From: CAZDCD01 sp964503885
GTDB lineage: Bacteria; Bacteroidota; Bacteroidia; Bacteroidales; UBA10428
Length of the DNA: 64,000 nt
Assembly: GCA_964503885.1 (NCBI GenBank)
Contig: CAZDCD010000007.1
Span: 1 to 64,000, forward strand
Reading direction: 5' to 3'
The notes under the pieces were generated by a model. The model made no database searches. It saw nothing but the letters and a program-made list of their open reading frames with translations, and was not told the DNA's origin. A program made the translations under genes and the position numbers. Shown in pieces: positions 42,387-51,562 of this stretch (its first letter is position 1; every line of letters begins with the position of its first letter).

Positions 42387-43439
42387 TCAATTTGATTTTC
42401 TTAAAACGATCAGTATTCTGGGAGCCACAAGATCGATGAATGAAGCGTTCGGATAATTTTGCCTGCACTGTGTCAGAACATCTTTATTCACCATTCTTAC
42501 ATGTTGTTCCTTAATATATGGTAAAATGGTTTCCAAAATCAAGCCTGCATTGCTGATGCATTCCTTAAGACCGGCAATCGACATCCTGTTTAATCCTTCC
42601 TGATAGAATGACAAGGCTTTTTCCTTTTCCTGTGGTCGGATCTGGGTTATGTAACGCTCAAAATCGGTTCCGTTTAGTCTCACATGTCCCCATAAAAAAT
42701 CCAGGGTACAAAGACTGTGTCCGCCATTCAGGCAAAAGAAGGGATTGTATTCATGAATTGAAATGCCCCCAGGTTTAAGCAACCTGGCTATGGAGATAAG
42801 CGCTTTCTGAGGATCGTGCAGGTGCTCCAGAACTTCCCAGCTGCAGATCAGATCGAATGTATCTGATGCAAGTCCTGAATCGCAGATATCATCATCTGCA
42901 AACTTCACATTTTGCTGGTTATTAAAGAGTATCCTCAATTTCTCCCTGATCGCATTCAGCGTTTTATTTACTTCAGTGATGGAGTTTTCTGAAATGGGGG
43001 ATGTTTCAACAGCACGGACTTTATAGCCTGAAAATTCCGTTCCTGTTACCGATTCTGCACCAAGAGCGGCCAGAGCATATGATACGGCACCCGAATGGCA
43101 TCCGAATTCAAGGATTTTTTTATTTTTTGGGTTAAAATCAAATGTTTCAAATACCGGCAATATTCTGTCAATCGTCAGTAAAGCATCATTTCTGAGTTGA
43201 TCTATATACCTATCCGAAATCACAACCGGTTTGGGATTTAGCATATTCTGCCAGCCCGGCTTGATTTTGTCCCTGAGGCCCGCCAACAGTTCAAATGTAT
43301 TGCCGAAAGCGTCCGGAAATTCTCCGAATCTGGGATATTTCCCGAGTTCAAAAGGTGCCTCGAATAAATTCTGGATAAGCCTGCTTCGTTTGGCTTTTTT
43401 TATGGCATATCGAATGAATGGTGCAATGATTTTTTTCAT
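42387..43439 (-). CDS. class I SAM-dependent methyltransferase, Pse locus
   Basis: 350 residues. A central Rossmann fold (about 100-225) has the SAM motif ILEFGCHSGAVSYALAALGA, and CSWEVLEHLHDPQKAL, as in UbiG-type enzymes. An extra N-terminal helical region of about 95 residues (KKIIAPFIRYAIKKAKRS) and a C-terminal extension are unassigned. It probably methylates a sugar or glycolipid of the locus. It begins 2 nt after the PseI stop, indicating tight co-transcription. Confidence 0.85.
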   Translation of the reverse strand: MKKIIAPFIRYAIKKAKRSRLIQNLFEAPFELGKYPRFGEFPDAFGNTFELLAGLRDKIKPGWQNMLNPKPVVISDRYIDQLRNDALLTIDRILPVFETFDFNPKNKKILEFGCHSGAVSYALAALGAESVTGTEFSGYKVRAVETSPISENSITEVNKTLNAIREKLRILFNNQQNVKFADDDICDSGLASDTFDLICSWEVLEHLHDPQKALISIARLLKPGGISIHEYNPFFCLNGGHSLCTLDFLWGHVRLNGTDFERYITQIRPQEKEKALSFYQEGLNRMSIAGLKECISNAGLILETILPYIKEQHVRMVNKDVLTQCRQNYPNASFIDLVAPRILIVLRKSN

Positions 43440-43441
43440 GC

Positions 43442-44488
43442 TTAAAACGGATTGATCATATCTAGGCTGAAAGGTTCTCCTCTTTTCAAATCCCTTATTG
43501 CAATTTTGCCCGTTATTTCAGGAAGGAATTTTGGGTGCAATCCATAGCCGGGTCTTATGGAACGAACATTTTCAGTGGTGATTATTTCACCCTGCCTGAT
43601 GTCTTTCACCACGAATAACGACCGGGCATGCTCTTTTGATCGTTGTGCTTTTAGTGTAAGCTCAAAATTCGCTGTTCCCAGTGCTTTTTCCACATTGCGT
43701 ATGGCGTTGACCATTTCCTTAAATTCAGCGGGATTCATTGAGAATGCGGCATCTGGCCCTCCGAGCGACCTGTCGAGTATAAAGTGTTTTTCCACAACGC
43801 AGGCGCCCAGAGCTACGGCAGCTATGGCCACTTCGCATCCCGGTGTATGATCGGAAAGTCCGACCGGTAACTTGTAATCAACCGCAAGACCGGGTATAGT
43901 TCTGAGATTAACCTCTTCGAATGGCGCCGGGTATTCAGAAGTACATTTCAATAGAATAATATTGTCATTGCCCTCTTCCTTACAGGCACTAACTGCAAGA
44001 TCAATATCAGTTTTGGCAGCAACGCCGGTGGAAATAATCACAGGTTTTCCTTTGGCTGCGATATATTTTATCAGCGGGATATCTGTTATCTCAAATGAAG
44101 CGATTTTATAAGCAGGACATTGAAGGGTTTCCAGAAAATCAACCCCGGTAAAATCGAATGGTGAAGAAAAGCAAACCAGTCCTGATTCACGGGCAATCCG
44201 AAATAATTTTTCATGCCATTCATACGGAGTTGCGGCTTCCCGGTATAAACCGTATAGTGTCCGGCCTGCCCATATTCCCTCCGGATTGGTCATGAACATG
44301 GGTGTCTTCATATCGATTGTGATGCTGTCGGCAGTATATGTCTGCAGCTTTACTGCATCGGCACCCGAGTTTTTTATCTCTTCAATCGTTTTGACAGCCA
44401 AATCGAAATTACCGTTATGATTGGCCGATAATTCGGCGACGATAAATACCTTATCTTCCTGTATCCGAAACGAGTCGATCTTGATCAT
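43442..44488 (-). CDS. pseI: pseudaminic acid synthase (NeuB family)
   Basis: 348 residues, the usual length. NeuB-type TIM barrel with FIVAELSANHNGNFDLA near the N-terminus, DAVKLQTYTADSITID, the substrate region STGVAAKTDID, and VGLSDHTPG; a C-terminal SAF/antifreeze-like domain (about 285-348) has RSLFVVKDIRQGEIIT. It condenses phosphoenolpyruvate with 2,4-diacylamino-2,4,6-trideoxy-L-altrose to give pseudaminic acid. The Pse rather than sialic or legionaminic assignment rests on this motif set plus the accompanying pseB and pseC. It lies 1 nt after the PseG-like gene on the same strand. Confidence 0.93.
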   Translation of the reverse strand: MIKIDSFRIQEDKVFIVAELSANHNGNFDLAVKTIEEIKNSGADAVKLQTYTADSITIDMKTPMFMTNPEGIWAGRTLYGLYREAATPYEWHEKLFRIARESGLVCFSSPFDFTGVDFLETLQCPAYKIASFEITDIPLIKYIAAKGKPVIISTGVAAKTDIDLAVSACKEEGNDNIILLKCTSEYPAPFEEVNLRTIPGLAVDYKLPVGLSDHTPGCEVAIAAVALGACVVEKHFILDRSLGGPDAAFSMNPAEFKEMVNAIRNVEKALGTANFELTLKAQRSKEHARSLFVVKDIRQGEIITTENVRSIRPGYGLHPKFLPEITGKIAIRDLKRGEPFSLDMINPF

Positions 44489-44489
44489 G

Positions 44490-45476
44490 TCACTGGTTTA
44501 ATATTTCCTTTAGTATTTCTGCCTTCCCGGATCCCGATTCCGTATTTTTGGCAAACTCTGTATATTTACCGAGTTGTTTGAAAAAGCCGGTAATCAGATC
44601 CTTTAGATCCTGTTCTTCACTAAAGTCGTATATATAGGGTAACCCCTTAAAATCGGTCCGCTGACTGTTGTTCTGAAAGAAAGCGATGACCGGCAATCCC
44701 AGACAGTAGGCTTCAAACAGTGTATTGCCTGGTGAACATAATAGAAGATCCACCGAGAGCATAATCTCTGATGGATCAGCCAGGTTGCTGAAAAAGTGAA
44801 TTTTATTCTCGGGACACAGGGCAGCCAAGTTGGTCAGCTGTTCATAATAAGTATATGCTGCTCCGGTTACAACATATAGTTCGTACGATAAAATGGGCAG
44901 CAACTTTTGAAGAACTTTTACCGTTAGATTGTCCGGATCTGCTCCCCCCATCATAATCATGATTCGGTTGAAATTCCCAGAACCTTTCCATCTGTTGCGG
45001 TTTGTTAAGAATTCATCTCGCAGGAAAATATACCTGGGACCTTTAAAATATAATGTTCCCGATTCCTTATCATAAAATCTTTTATTACCTTCATAATACT
45101 CGGAAGCAACATGTATACAGATATCAAACAAAGGGGCAATGTCTCTTTCGATTCCAAACGCAATCAATGTGGAACCTATCGATTGCCTGATCTGTTTGAT
45201 TATGGATGCATCGAAATTCTGTGAGTCGATCACCACATGTGTAGGGATGATTATTTTTAGAATACCCTGCAATTCGTCAACTGATTTATAAAGTAAAGTC
45301 TTGAAACCTGCAGCATCGAGAATATCAACAACATAATGATCACTCCTTGTAAGAAACACAATGTCTGAGGATTGCAAAGCATCGGCAAAACTTCGTGAAC
45401 GGTAAACGTGGCCTAGGCCTGTTTCTTTACTTCCGTCAACCAAAATAGCAATATTCACTTTATTTTTTTTCTGCAT
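44490..45476 (-). CDS. PseG-like sugar-nucleotide hydrolase (distal copy)
   Basis: 328 residues of the PseG/SpsG GT-B-like family. The N-terminal loop is GLGHVYRS (the family's catalytic His is in GxGH), the inter-domain motif is MIMMGGADPDNLT, and the C-terminal site is SPGNTLFEAYCLGLPVIAF. PseG removes UDP from UDP-2,4-diacetamido-2,4,6-trideoxy-altrose before PseI acts. Its direct abutment to pseI (1 nt) makes it the better candidate for the genuine PseG step; another copy is at 50468. Its start overlaps the methyltransferase gene upstream by 17 bp. Confidence 0.82.
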   Translation of the reverse strand: MQKKNKVNIAILVDGSKETGLGHVYRSRSFADALQSSDIVFLTRSDHYVVDILDAAGFKTLLYKSVDELQGILKIIIPTHVVIDSQNFDASIIKQIRQSIGSTLIAFGIERDIAPLFDICIHVASEYYEGNKRFYDKESGTLYFKGPRYIFLRDEFLTNRNRWKGSGNFNRIMIMMGGADPDNLTVKVLQKLLPILSYELYVVTGAAYTYYEQLTNLAALCPENKIHFFSNLADPSEIMLSVDLLLCSPGNTLFEAYCLGLPVIAFFQNNSQRTDFKGLPYIYDFSEEQDLKDLITGFFKQLGKYTEFAKNTESGSGKAEILKEILNQ

Positions 45477-46140
45477 GGAAAACCCACCAGCTATGTGTTT
45501 CGGTAAGATTGTTCTTTTTCAGTTCCACATATTCCGAGTTGATAACCGAGAAATTAGCCTGATCCATCAACTGCAGGGCTTCATTCAAATCAAAAAAACC
45601 ATATAGCATGTCTTCATAAGGACCGGCATCAGCGTTCAGCATAAATATGTTTTTTTCGAGCTGTTTCCCTTTACCATAAAACCAGTTGTTCTTGGAGCGG
45701 AAATTACAGATAAATTTCCCACCGTCCGCGAGCAGACTATTTATTATACCAAGATTTTTAATGATATTATCCTGCGTAAAAAGGAATACCAAACCCCAGG
45801 CTATAATTACGTCAAAAACCCCCTTCTGAAGGCTGGAATCCTGAATATCAGCTTGTTTCAACTCTCTCAGGTTGGGCGTGTCATTAAAATATTTCCTGGC
45901 AAGATTCAACGCTTCCTGACTAAAGTCGATACCGGATACCTGGAAACCGTAATCCAGCAATATTTTCAGGTGCCGCCCCGATCCAAAACCAATATCGAGG
46001 GCATTTTTATGGCTGTTGGCCTGAAAGTCCTTAAAATATTTGGAAAGGAACGTGACAATGCGCTCATCGGGATATAACAGCCTGTGCTTTTTCAATTCCT
46101 CATTCGATGGTAAAAAGTTAGTCTTATTCTGCATAAGCAA
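45460..46140 (-). CDS. class I SAM-dependent methyltransferase, Pse locus
   Basis: 226 residues. SAM-binding motif I is ALDIGFGSGRHLKILLDYG, followed by VSGIDFSQEALNLAR and, at motif III, FDVIIAWGLVFLF. It resembles small UbiG/Tellurite-type methyltransferases; the substrate is not predictable. It overlaps the distal PseG-like gene by 17 bp and lies 96 nt after the ATP-grasp gene at 46237. One of three methyltransferases in the locus, it could O- or N-methylate the nonulosonic acid or its precursor (inference). Confidence 0.85.
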   Translation of the reverse strand: MLMQNKTNFLPSNEELKKHRLLYPDERIVTFLSKYFKDFQANSHKNALDIGFGSGRHLKILLDYGFQVSGIDFSQEALNLARKYFNDTPNLRELKQADIQDSSLQKGVFDVIIAWGLVFLFTQDNIIKNLGIINSLLADGGKFICNFRSKNNWFYGKGKQLEKNIFMLNADAGPYEDMLYGFFDLNEALQLMDQANFSVINSEYVELKKNNLTETHSWWVFHAEKK

Positions 46141-46236
46141 TTAATTCATCATTTATTTATAATGTCATAGGTTATATAATGGGTGCAAATATTTCGATTT
46201 TTTTTTATTTATCGCAGCTTTTTACCTGATCTGTTG

Positions 46237-47421
46237 TTAATTTATTATAAAGGAATCAATTATAGAATCTGAAAGTGGGTGTAATTTTTCATAAGGGGCA
46301 TTCAGCAAATAATACCCGCGATAGATAAGGTCGTTGACATTTCTCACTATTTCGATATGTTCACCTATCCTGAGATGATTCACATATTCTGTAATGTAAT
46401 CCCGCGTATTAATTCTGTCAGCTTCCGGAACTTTGATGATTTTACCCGGAGGCAGATTAAAAAATCCAAGCATTGCAGATTGAGTATAATTCGGAAGGAA
46501 GGCTATTTTCTTATCCAACAACATGTTTATACAGTTTCCGATAAAATCAAATCCGGTTACCAAAGGAACCAGTTTTTGGGAGATGAATAACCCCGACGGC
46601 CGTCCACTCATTTCGATAACATATGGGGTCTGATCTCCCGCAATTACAATGTCTGCATGAAATGGGCTATTGTTGATTCCCAGAGATTTTGCACAATTTG
46701 CTAACTCAATACTGATCTTATTCCGGGTGATCTCTTTTAATGGCGCAGGAGCAAAATAGGCGGTTTCGACTTTATACGGATGGGGTGTTATTTCTTTTTC
46801 CCTGATCAGAATAATGTGAAATTCATGATTATCTATATAACCATCAACTCCAAGGCCTCTACCATTTATATATTGTTCAACAAGGATTTCCGTTTCTCCG
46901 GGATAAAATACGTCGTTCTCTTCAAGAATAGCTTCCAGATTTGAATTGCTGTCAATAACCATTACGCCTTTACTGCCTGAACCATGTCGGGGCTTGATAA
47001 CACAGGGTATTCCGAACTCAAGAATTGCTTCTTTCAACTCTTTGTAATCACTCAATACAATCTGATGTGGGTAGTTTAATCCCGATTTTGCAAGCAAAGC
47101 ATTAAATTTTCGTTTATCGGTACAGTTCACGGCAGCATCCCCTGAAATGCCCTTAAGGCCAAGATGATCGTTAACCCGTCCAATGGTTGTCAGATACCTG
47201 CCTATCGGAACAGGCAGAAGGCATGAAACCGAATACTTTTTTGCCGCCGCAATAATCTCCTCGGTGTTTTTAATGTCAATAACCAGGGGAATATCGGCTA
47301 TTTTAAGACCCGGTGCATTTTTATTGCCGTCGGCAACGATCACGAACAGACCCATTTCCCTGGCATGAATAATCGACGGTATTTGTTCAATCCCGGCGCC
47401 AAGGCTCAGCACGTTCTTCAT
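46237..47421 (-). CDS. ATP-grasp ligase, Pse locus (distal copy)
   Basis: 394 residues. The N-terminal pre-ATP-grasp Rossmann part opens KNVLSLGAGIEQIPSIIHA. The ATP-grasp core has the glycine-rich loop RHGSGSKGVMV, ILVEQYINGRGLGVDGYI, and the metal-binding end FHADIVIAG then YVIEMSGRPSG. ATP-grasp enzymes join a carboxylate to an amine or other nucleophile through an acyl phosphate. It is a paralogue of the ATP-grasp gene at 48913; both share the (L)GAG(I/V)EQ(I/V)P start. In a locus without PseH, it could acylate an amino-sugar intermediate (inference). Confidence 0.85.
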   Translation of the reverse strand: MKNVLSLGAGIEQIPSIIHAREMGLFVIVADGNKNAPGLKIADIPLVIDIKNTEEIIAAAKKYSVSCLLPVPIGRYLTTIGRVNDHLGLKGISGDAAVNCTDKRKFNALLAKSGLNYPHQIVLSDYKELKEAILEFGIPCVIKPRHGSGSKGVMVIDSNSNLEAILEENDVFYPGETEILVEQYINGRGLGVDGYIDNHEFHIILIREKEITPHPYKVETAYFAPAPLKEITRNKISIELANCAKSLGINNSPFHADIVIAGDQTPYVIEMSGRPSGLFISQKLVPLVTGFDFIGNCINMLLDKKIAFLPNYTQSAMLGFFNLPPGKIIKVPEADRINTRDYITEYVNHLRIGEHIEIVRNVNDLIYRGYYLLNAPYEKLHPLSDSIIDSFIIN

Positions 47422-47558
47422 GGAGTATCTTTTAGAAGGTTTTATTACTTTCCGCGGGAGATAATGCCTGTCAAATTTAACGTAAAAATATCAATTCAAG
47501 ACTGACGCAGATTAATCTGGTTTAACCTTACAGGAGTACCAATGCAATTCATAGAATA

Positions 47559-48440
47559 CTATCTGACAAAAAAGCCGATAATCTGCCGGCCTAATCCTGC
47601 TCTGGCAAGAGATGCATATAAATCCATTTTCTGTCCGATACCGGTTTCGTGCAATAGCGTATCGATCATAATCATTGAATTATGTACTGATTTTCCAACG
47701 CTCCTGTTCTCGTAGTAATTAGTGTTTTCATTAAAAAGGAACAGATCAACAGGAAAATCAGCGATCATCTCTTTACAGGTAAACCCGGATAATTCACCAA
47801 TTTTTTTCAGGCTGTCTGCATTAAAATAGGATATATGATCCGGAACGACGACCCAGTATTTTTCCTTCAGGAGTGAATGCTGATAAAGATATTCCTGAAG
47901 AAAGGAGAAATCATTCGGCACTTCAATGACAAGAACTCCTTTATTTTCAACCACTGCATAGAGCTGTTGCAAAAGTTTTACCGGATTTAGCACATGCTCC
48001 AGGATATTGTCGAGCCACACGATTGTATATACCCGCTTTTGCTGTATGATTCCTGTCAGATTTTCATAAATGTCGCCAACTTTAACATAAGCGGCCATTT
48101 CGGGGTTATGTGCTTGAATCCCGAAGTCGCTGTAATCAAGTCCTTCTACCTCAAAACCTTTATTGTGAAAATAGCGCAATGCCCATCCTTCACCACATCC
48201 CACATCCAACAAGGATCTCATCCGGAGATCCGGGTCAAACAGCTTTTCGATGATATAATTGCGTTCTTCTATTTTGTTGTGAATATATTGTAATTCTTCC
48301 CTGCTGTAAGAATTCTGATAGCTCCCTTTATTTTCCTGGTAATATTTTTTCTTATAATATTCTTTCAGCTCCTCGTTTGAGGGTTTGATTTCAAGTTCAT
48401 AATATCCGTACTTATTTTTAATAATTTTTGGGTTTACCAT
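47559..48440 (-). CDS. class I SAM-dependent methyltransferase, Pse locus
   Basis: 293 residues. SAM motif I is SLLDVGCGEGWALRYFHNKG, followed by VEGLDYSDFG and VWLDNILEHVLNPVKLL, as in methyltransferase family 11/UbiG-like enzymes that act on glycans. The N-terminus (NKYGYYELEIKPSNEELKEYY) resembles the start of surface-polysaccharide methyltransferases. The degenerate PseG-like fragment lies just upstream. The substrate is unknown. Confidence 0.86.
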   Translation of the reverse strand: MVNPKIIKNKYGYYELEIKPSNEELKEYYKKKYYQENKGSYQNSYSREELQYIHNKIEERNYIIEKLFDPDLRMRSLLDVGCGEGWALRYFHNKGFEVEGLDYSDFGIQAHNPEMAAYVKVGDIYENLTGIIQQKRVYTIVWLDNILEHVLNPVKLLQQLYAVVENKGVLVIEVPNDFSFLQEYLYQHSLLKEKYWVVVPDHISYFNADSLKKIGELSGFTCKEMIADFPVDLFLFNENTNYYENRSVGKSVHNSMIMIDTLLHETGIGQKMDLYASLARAGLGRQIIGFFVR

Positions 48441-48500
48441 TCTTTATCAGGTTTATGGTTCCAGTTACAATGTTAAAAGTGCCGTTTTGGCCACTATTTT

Positions 48501-48775
48501 TCAGGCTATCTCCGAAATGTTTTTTCGCACTTTATAATTGTCCATCCGGTTGATTGCTTTCAGGAGCTTGCCGCTGAAATCGAGGTCATCCCCGGTTACC
48601 GACCGATAATAATGCATTCATTTTTTCCCACGACTCGGGATTTTGCTTCTGATTACCGGCAATTACAAAGGCGATAACAGGTAATCCGTCAGATATTATG
48701 ATCAAATCCCGGAATAACAATCATCAATAGTGTTCCTGATAATGATCATTCAGTTTTCCGGCAATAATTACAAGC
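48501..48775 (-). pseudogene. remnant of a third PseG-like gene
   Basis: On the minus strand, three frame-broken pieces follow the order of a PseG/SpsG C-terminal domain. First is VIIAGKLNDHYQEHY, then stops; next, in another frame, RDLIIIS directly joined to DGLPVIAFVIAGNQKQNPE, ending in a stop at 48586; then, frame-shifted again, DDLDFSGKLLKAIN to the stop at 48501. The segment between LIIIS and GLPVIAF, where intact homologues have the nucleotide-binding GxTxxE loop, is deleted. The piece is flanked by an ATP-grasp gene and a methyltransferase gene. The remaining bases up to 48912 show nothing else. Confidence 0.62.
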
Positions 48776-48912
48776 CAAATTTAATGTAAAAAAGGGAATC
48801 TGAAATGGTTGGCAGTTTTTGAAAAACCTCCTTTCCCCGGGAAGTGAACTACATCTCGTTTTTAAAGTTTCCGGGCTTATAAAGAAAGAAATTGAACAAC
48901 GATATCCAGCCA

Positions 48913-50211
48913 TTAAACAGCTGTACTTAAGGTTTTATTTATCCTGGAAATAATATCCAAAATTGATTGGTTAACCGGGCTGTAGTTAGTATACCTTAAT
49001 AAATCCATGCCGTTCAGCTTAATCTTGTTAAAAGCCTTCTCGGTTGCCGTTAAAGTACTCTGCAGATCTTCGCCAACAGCAATGATAGCTCCGAATCGTC
49101 CGCCTGAATTGGCAAGTGCGGGTATCTTACTTCCTTTGCCAAGCCGCACATAGCATTTTTTGATTCCTTTTATGGAGGCTGCATCATCCAGACCAGTAAT
49201 TGAGGTAATTTCTTCTATTTTCTCGCTGATATTCAGTCTGGTAATAAATTTAACAGAGATTGAAGGATATTTATTTCCGTTTGCAGGCATGCTCATGGAT
49301 ATAGGTAACCCGAGAGACTGGAGTATACGGAAACGGACCATATCTATTCCGCTCTGGTATAATGCAACCTCACGCATATGGCCTCCGGGTATCCTGGCGG
49401 CTATTTCAAGCAACCTGGGCCCTGTATGGTCTATAATAAACTGGGGATAGGCGACACCATTTTCAAGGTTTATGGCCCTGATTGCCATAATCGTTTGTTC
49501 CTGCAATTGCTGCTTCTGGTCGTGCGTAAGATAAGCTGGTGCAAGATGCCTTACGGCTATACCAAAGTAAGGGTTGTCAAGTGTTACACGGTTTGATATC
49601 GATAATATCTTCACTTCTCCGTGAATAACCAGTGCGGTAACATTAATCTCGGGTCCCCTGACGAATTCATTGACAAGAACACTATCATCTCCCGACAGGT
49701 CTCTGGCAATTTCAAATGCCTCGGGTATTTCGCGCAGGTTTCTTATTATCCGTACTCCTTTTTGCCCCGATAAATCACTGGGTTTAATCACCAGGGGTTT
49801 TTCCATTGATTTCGCGAATTTCATAACCTCATCCAGTCGGGTGGCCAGGGCAAATTCAGGCACATTAACGCTGTTAGAAATCATTTTCTCGTGCATAACC
49901 CCTTTATGCGTAGCTGCTTTTGCAGTATCCTCTGACAAACCAGACAGTCCTGTTTTTGCGGCTACATGTGCCACCACAGGTACAGCTGTCTCCGAGCACA
50001 GGGTCATCACCCCGTCAATCTTCTCTTTAAGGGCAACCTTTAGATTGCCCTTCGGGTCGTTCGTGCTGACAGTATATTTTTTGTTTGCAAATGAAAAACC
50101 CGGCGCTTTTGGATTCATATCCGTCACCACCACATAAAGGCCCATCTCTTTTGCCATTTTTATGGCCGGTACTTGCTCTACACCTGCACCTACAATCAGC
50201 AGTTTTTTCAT
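48913..50211 (-). CDS. ATP-grasp ligase, Pse locus (proximal copy)
   Basis: 432 residues. N-terminal KKLLIVGAGVEQVPAIKMAKEMG parallels the other copy at 46237. The ATP-grasp core has PLVIKPSDLSGQKGVRI, VLVNEFVRGPEINV, and ends with PQFIIDHTGPRLLEIAARIPGG. It also has about 100 extra C-terminal residues (from about 330) resembling the C-terminal domain of carbamoyl-phosphate or PurK-like ATP-grasp ligases. The substrate is unknown; the locus context suggests acylation or aminoacylation of a Pse precursor. It lies about 255 nt after the PseG-like gene at 50468, a longer gap than elsewhere in the locus. Confidence 0.86.
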   Translation of the reverse strand: MKKLLIVGAGVEQVPAIKMAKEMGLYVVVTDMNPKAPGFSFANKKYTVSTNDPKGNLKVALKEKIDGVMTLCSETAVPVVAHVAAKTGLSGLSEDTAKAATHKGVMHEKMISNSVNVPEFALATRLDEVMKFAKSMEKPLVIKPSDLSGQKGVRIIRNLREIPEAFEIARDLSGDDSVLVNEFVRGPEINVTALVIHGEVKILSISNRVTLDNPYFGIAVRHLAPAYLTHDQKQQLQEQTIMAIRAINLENGVAYPQFIIDHTGPRLLEIAARIPGGHMREVALYQSGIDMVRFRILQSLGLPISMSMPANGNKYPSISVKFITRLNISEKIEEITSITGLDDAASIKGIKKCYVRLGKGSKIPALANSGGRFGAIIAVGEDLQSTLTATEKAFNKIKLNGMDLLRYTNYSPVNQSILDIISRINKTLSTAV

Positions 50212-50467
50212 CTCTGGTTTTCTTCCTGATGGATAACGCTTTATATCCCAAATATGTTTAATACGATTTGGAACCGGAAAATGTTTTTAAAATAAATTGT
50301 TAAACATTTATACTAAACGCTATTAGTAGCTTGTTTAGCTTTACTAAGTTGCCCGGAAAGCTTAAAAATAGTCAAATTTGCTGTATAAAAAAAATCTGTA
50401 ATATATACCGGATGATCATGGTTCAGGGAAATATTTCCCTGTTACCGATTCCCATTCATTCAGCACA

Positions 50468-51523
50468 TCATTTGCTTAAGAGGTCAGAAATCCCGGCTGC
50501 AACCTTTCTGCCGCCGGCCGGGTCGATAAGCTTTTTCAACGCTGCAGTACGGATTTTTAACCAACTATTGCTTTCCAGAATATCTTCAAATATTTTATTC
50601 AAGCTTCTGACATCAGGAAAATCCGGAAAACTACCGATTCTGATGCAGTAGCTATTATCGTGCAGGTACTGTGTGGTTTTCAATTCCCTTTCAGAAGAAG
50701 CGATCATTAATGCAGGCACTTCATTCAGGGTGAGCTCCCAGAAAGTAAGTCCGGAGGAAACAATAGCCAGATCGGTCATTTTCATGAGGTCTTTAATATT
50801 GGAGGTATTTATGAAAAACTTTACCGGAATAGTGAAACTTTTAAAGCTTTTTTCCAGACTTTCAATATGCCTGTTCATTGGCCCGGCAACGACCAGGATC
50901 TGTGAAATATAATGTTGAAGTCCGGTTAACGCGTCAATTGTCAATCCTGTTAGGTTGAAATGATCGACTCCTCCGAAAGCCACGAAGAGCGTAAGCGGCG
51001 GGCCTGTTTTCACGGGCAAGGGCCTGGAATTGCTGTCCTGAAATTTTTTATTCATGATAAAATAGCCGGGGCCCAGCAGTTTTTTTGTGTAGGGTTCCGT
51101 CTGGAATTTTTGTGAAAGAGCAATAATATTTGGATTGAGGAGAATATGTGAATAATAATGAAACGTATCGTTGATCGTAATGTGCATCAGCTTAATCCCG
51201 GAGCCCACTATTTTTCGCTGAAATTCAGGCCGGTAGTACCTTTCTTCATCACTATCCACCAGCAGCAGTGAATTGGTATAACCTGATTTTTTAATGGTCG
51301 TAATAATATTCTCAGCTTCCGGGTTATCTCCGGTCTTCATACAGGTGAAACCATGCTTTTTCACGATATTCATGATATGACTGTTTTCATTTGAGACCAG
51401 AAAAACGGGAGTTATTTTTTTTTGAGTGGTTTCTTCCGCCAGGATGAGGCACCTGACCAGGTGCCCTCTTCCTGTTTTTGCACCGGCAAAAACAAGAAAA
51501 AATACGGCTTTACCGGTAATCAC
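50468..51523 (-). CDS. PseG-like sugar-nucleotide hydrolase (proximal copy)
   Basis: 351 residues of the PseG/SpsG family. The catalytic-His loop is GRGHLVR, the domain-linking motif is LFVAFGGVDHFNLT, and the C-terminal site is SSGLTFWELTLNEVP. It differs from the copy next to pseI in length and loop sequences. It is separated by 39 nt from pseF upstream. One of the two may act on a modified intermediate, or be a glycosyltransferase of the same fold rather than a hydrolase. No acetyltransferase domain is fused to it. Confidence 0.8.
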   Translation of the reverse strand: MITGKAVFFLVFAGAKTGRGHLVRCLILAEETTQKKITPVFLVSNENSHIMNIVKKHGFTCMKTGDNPEAENIITTIKKSGYTNSLLLVDSDEERYYRPEFQRKIVGSGIKLMHITINDTFHYYSHILLNPNIIALSQKFQTEPYTKKLLGPGYFIMNKKFQDSNSRPLPVKTGPPLTLFVAFGGVDHFNLTGLTIDALTGLQHYISQILVVAGPMNRHIESLEKSFKSFTIPVKFFINTSNIKDLMKMTDLAIVSSGLTFWELTLNEVPALMIASSERELKTTQYLHDNSYCIRIGSFPDFPDVRSLNKIFEDILESNSWLKIRTAALKKLIDPAGGRKVAAGISDLLSK

Positions 51524-51562
51524 CAGACAACAGTTTTAAAATGATCATGAAAAAGTTTAGCA

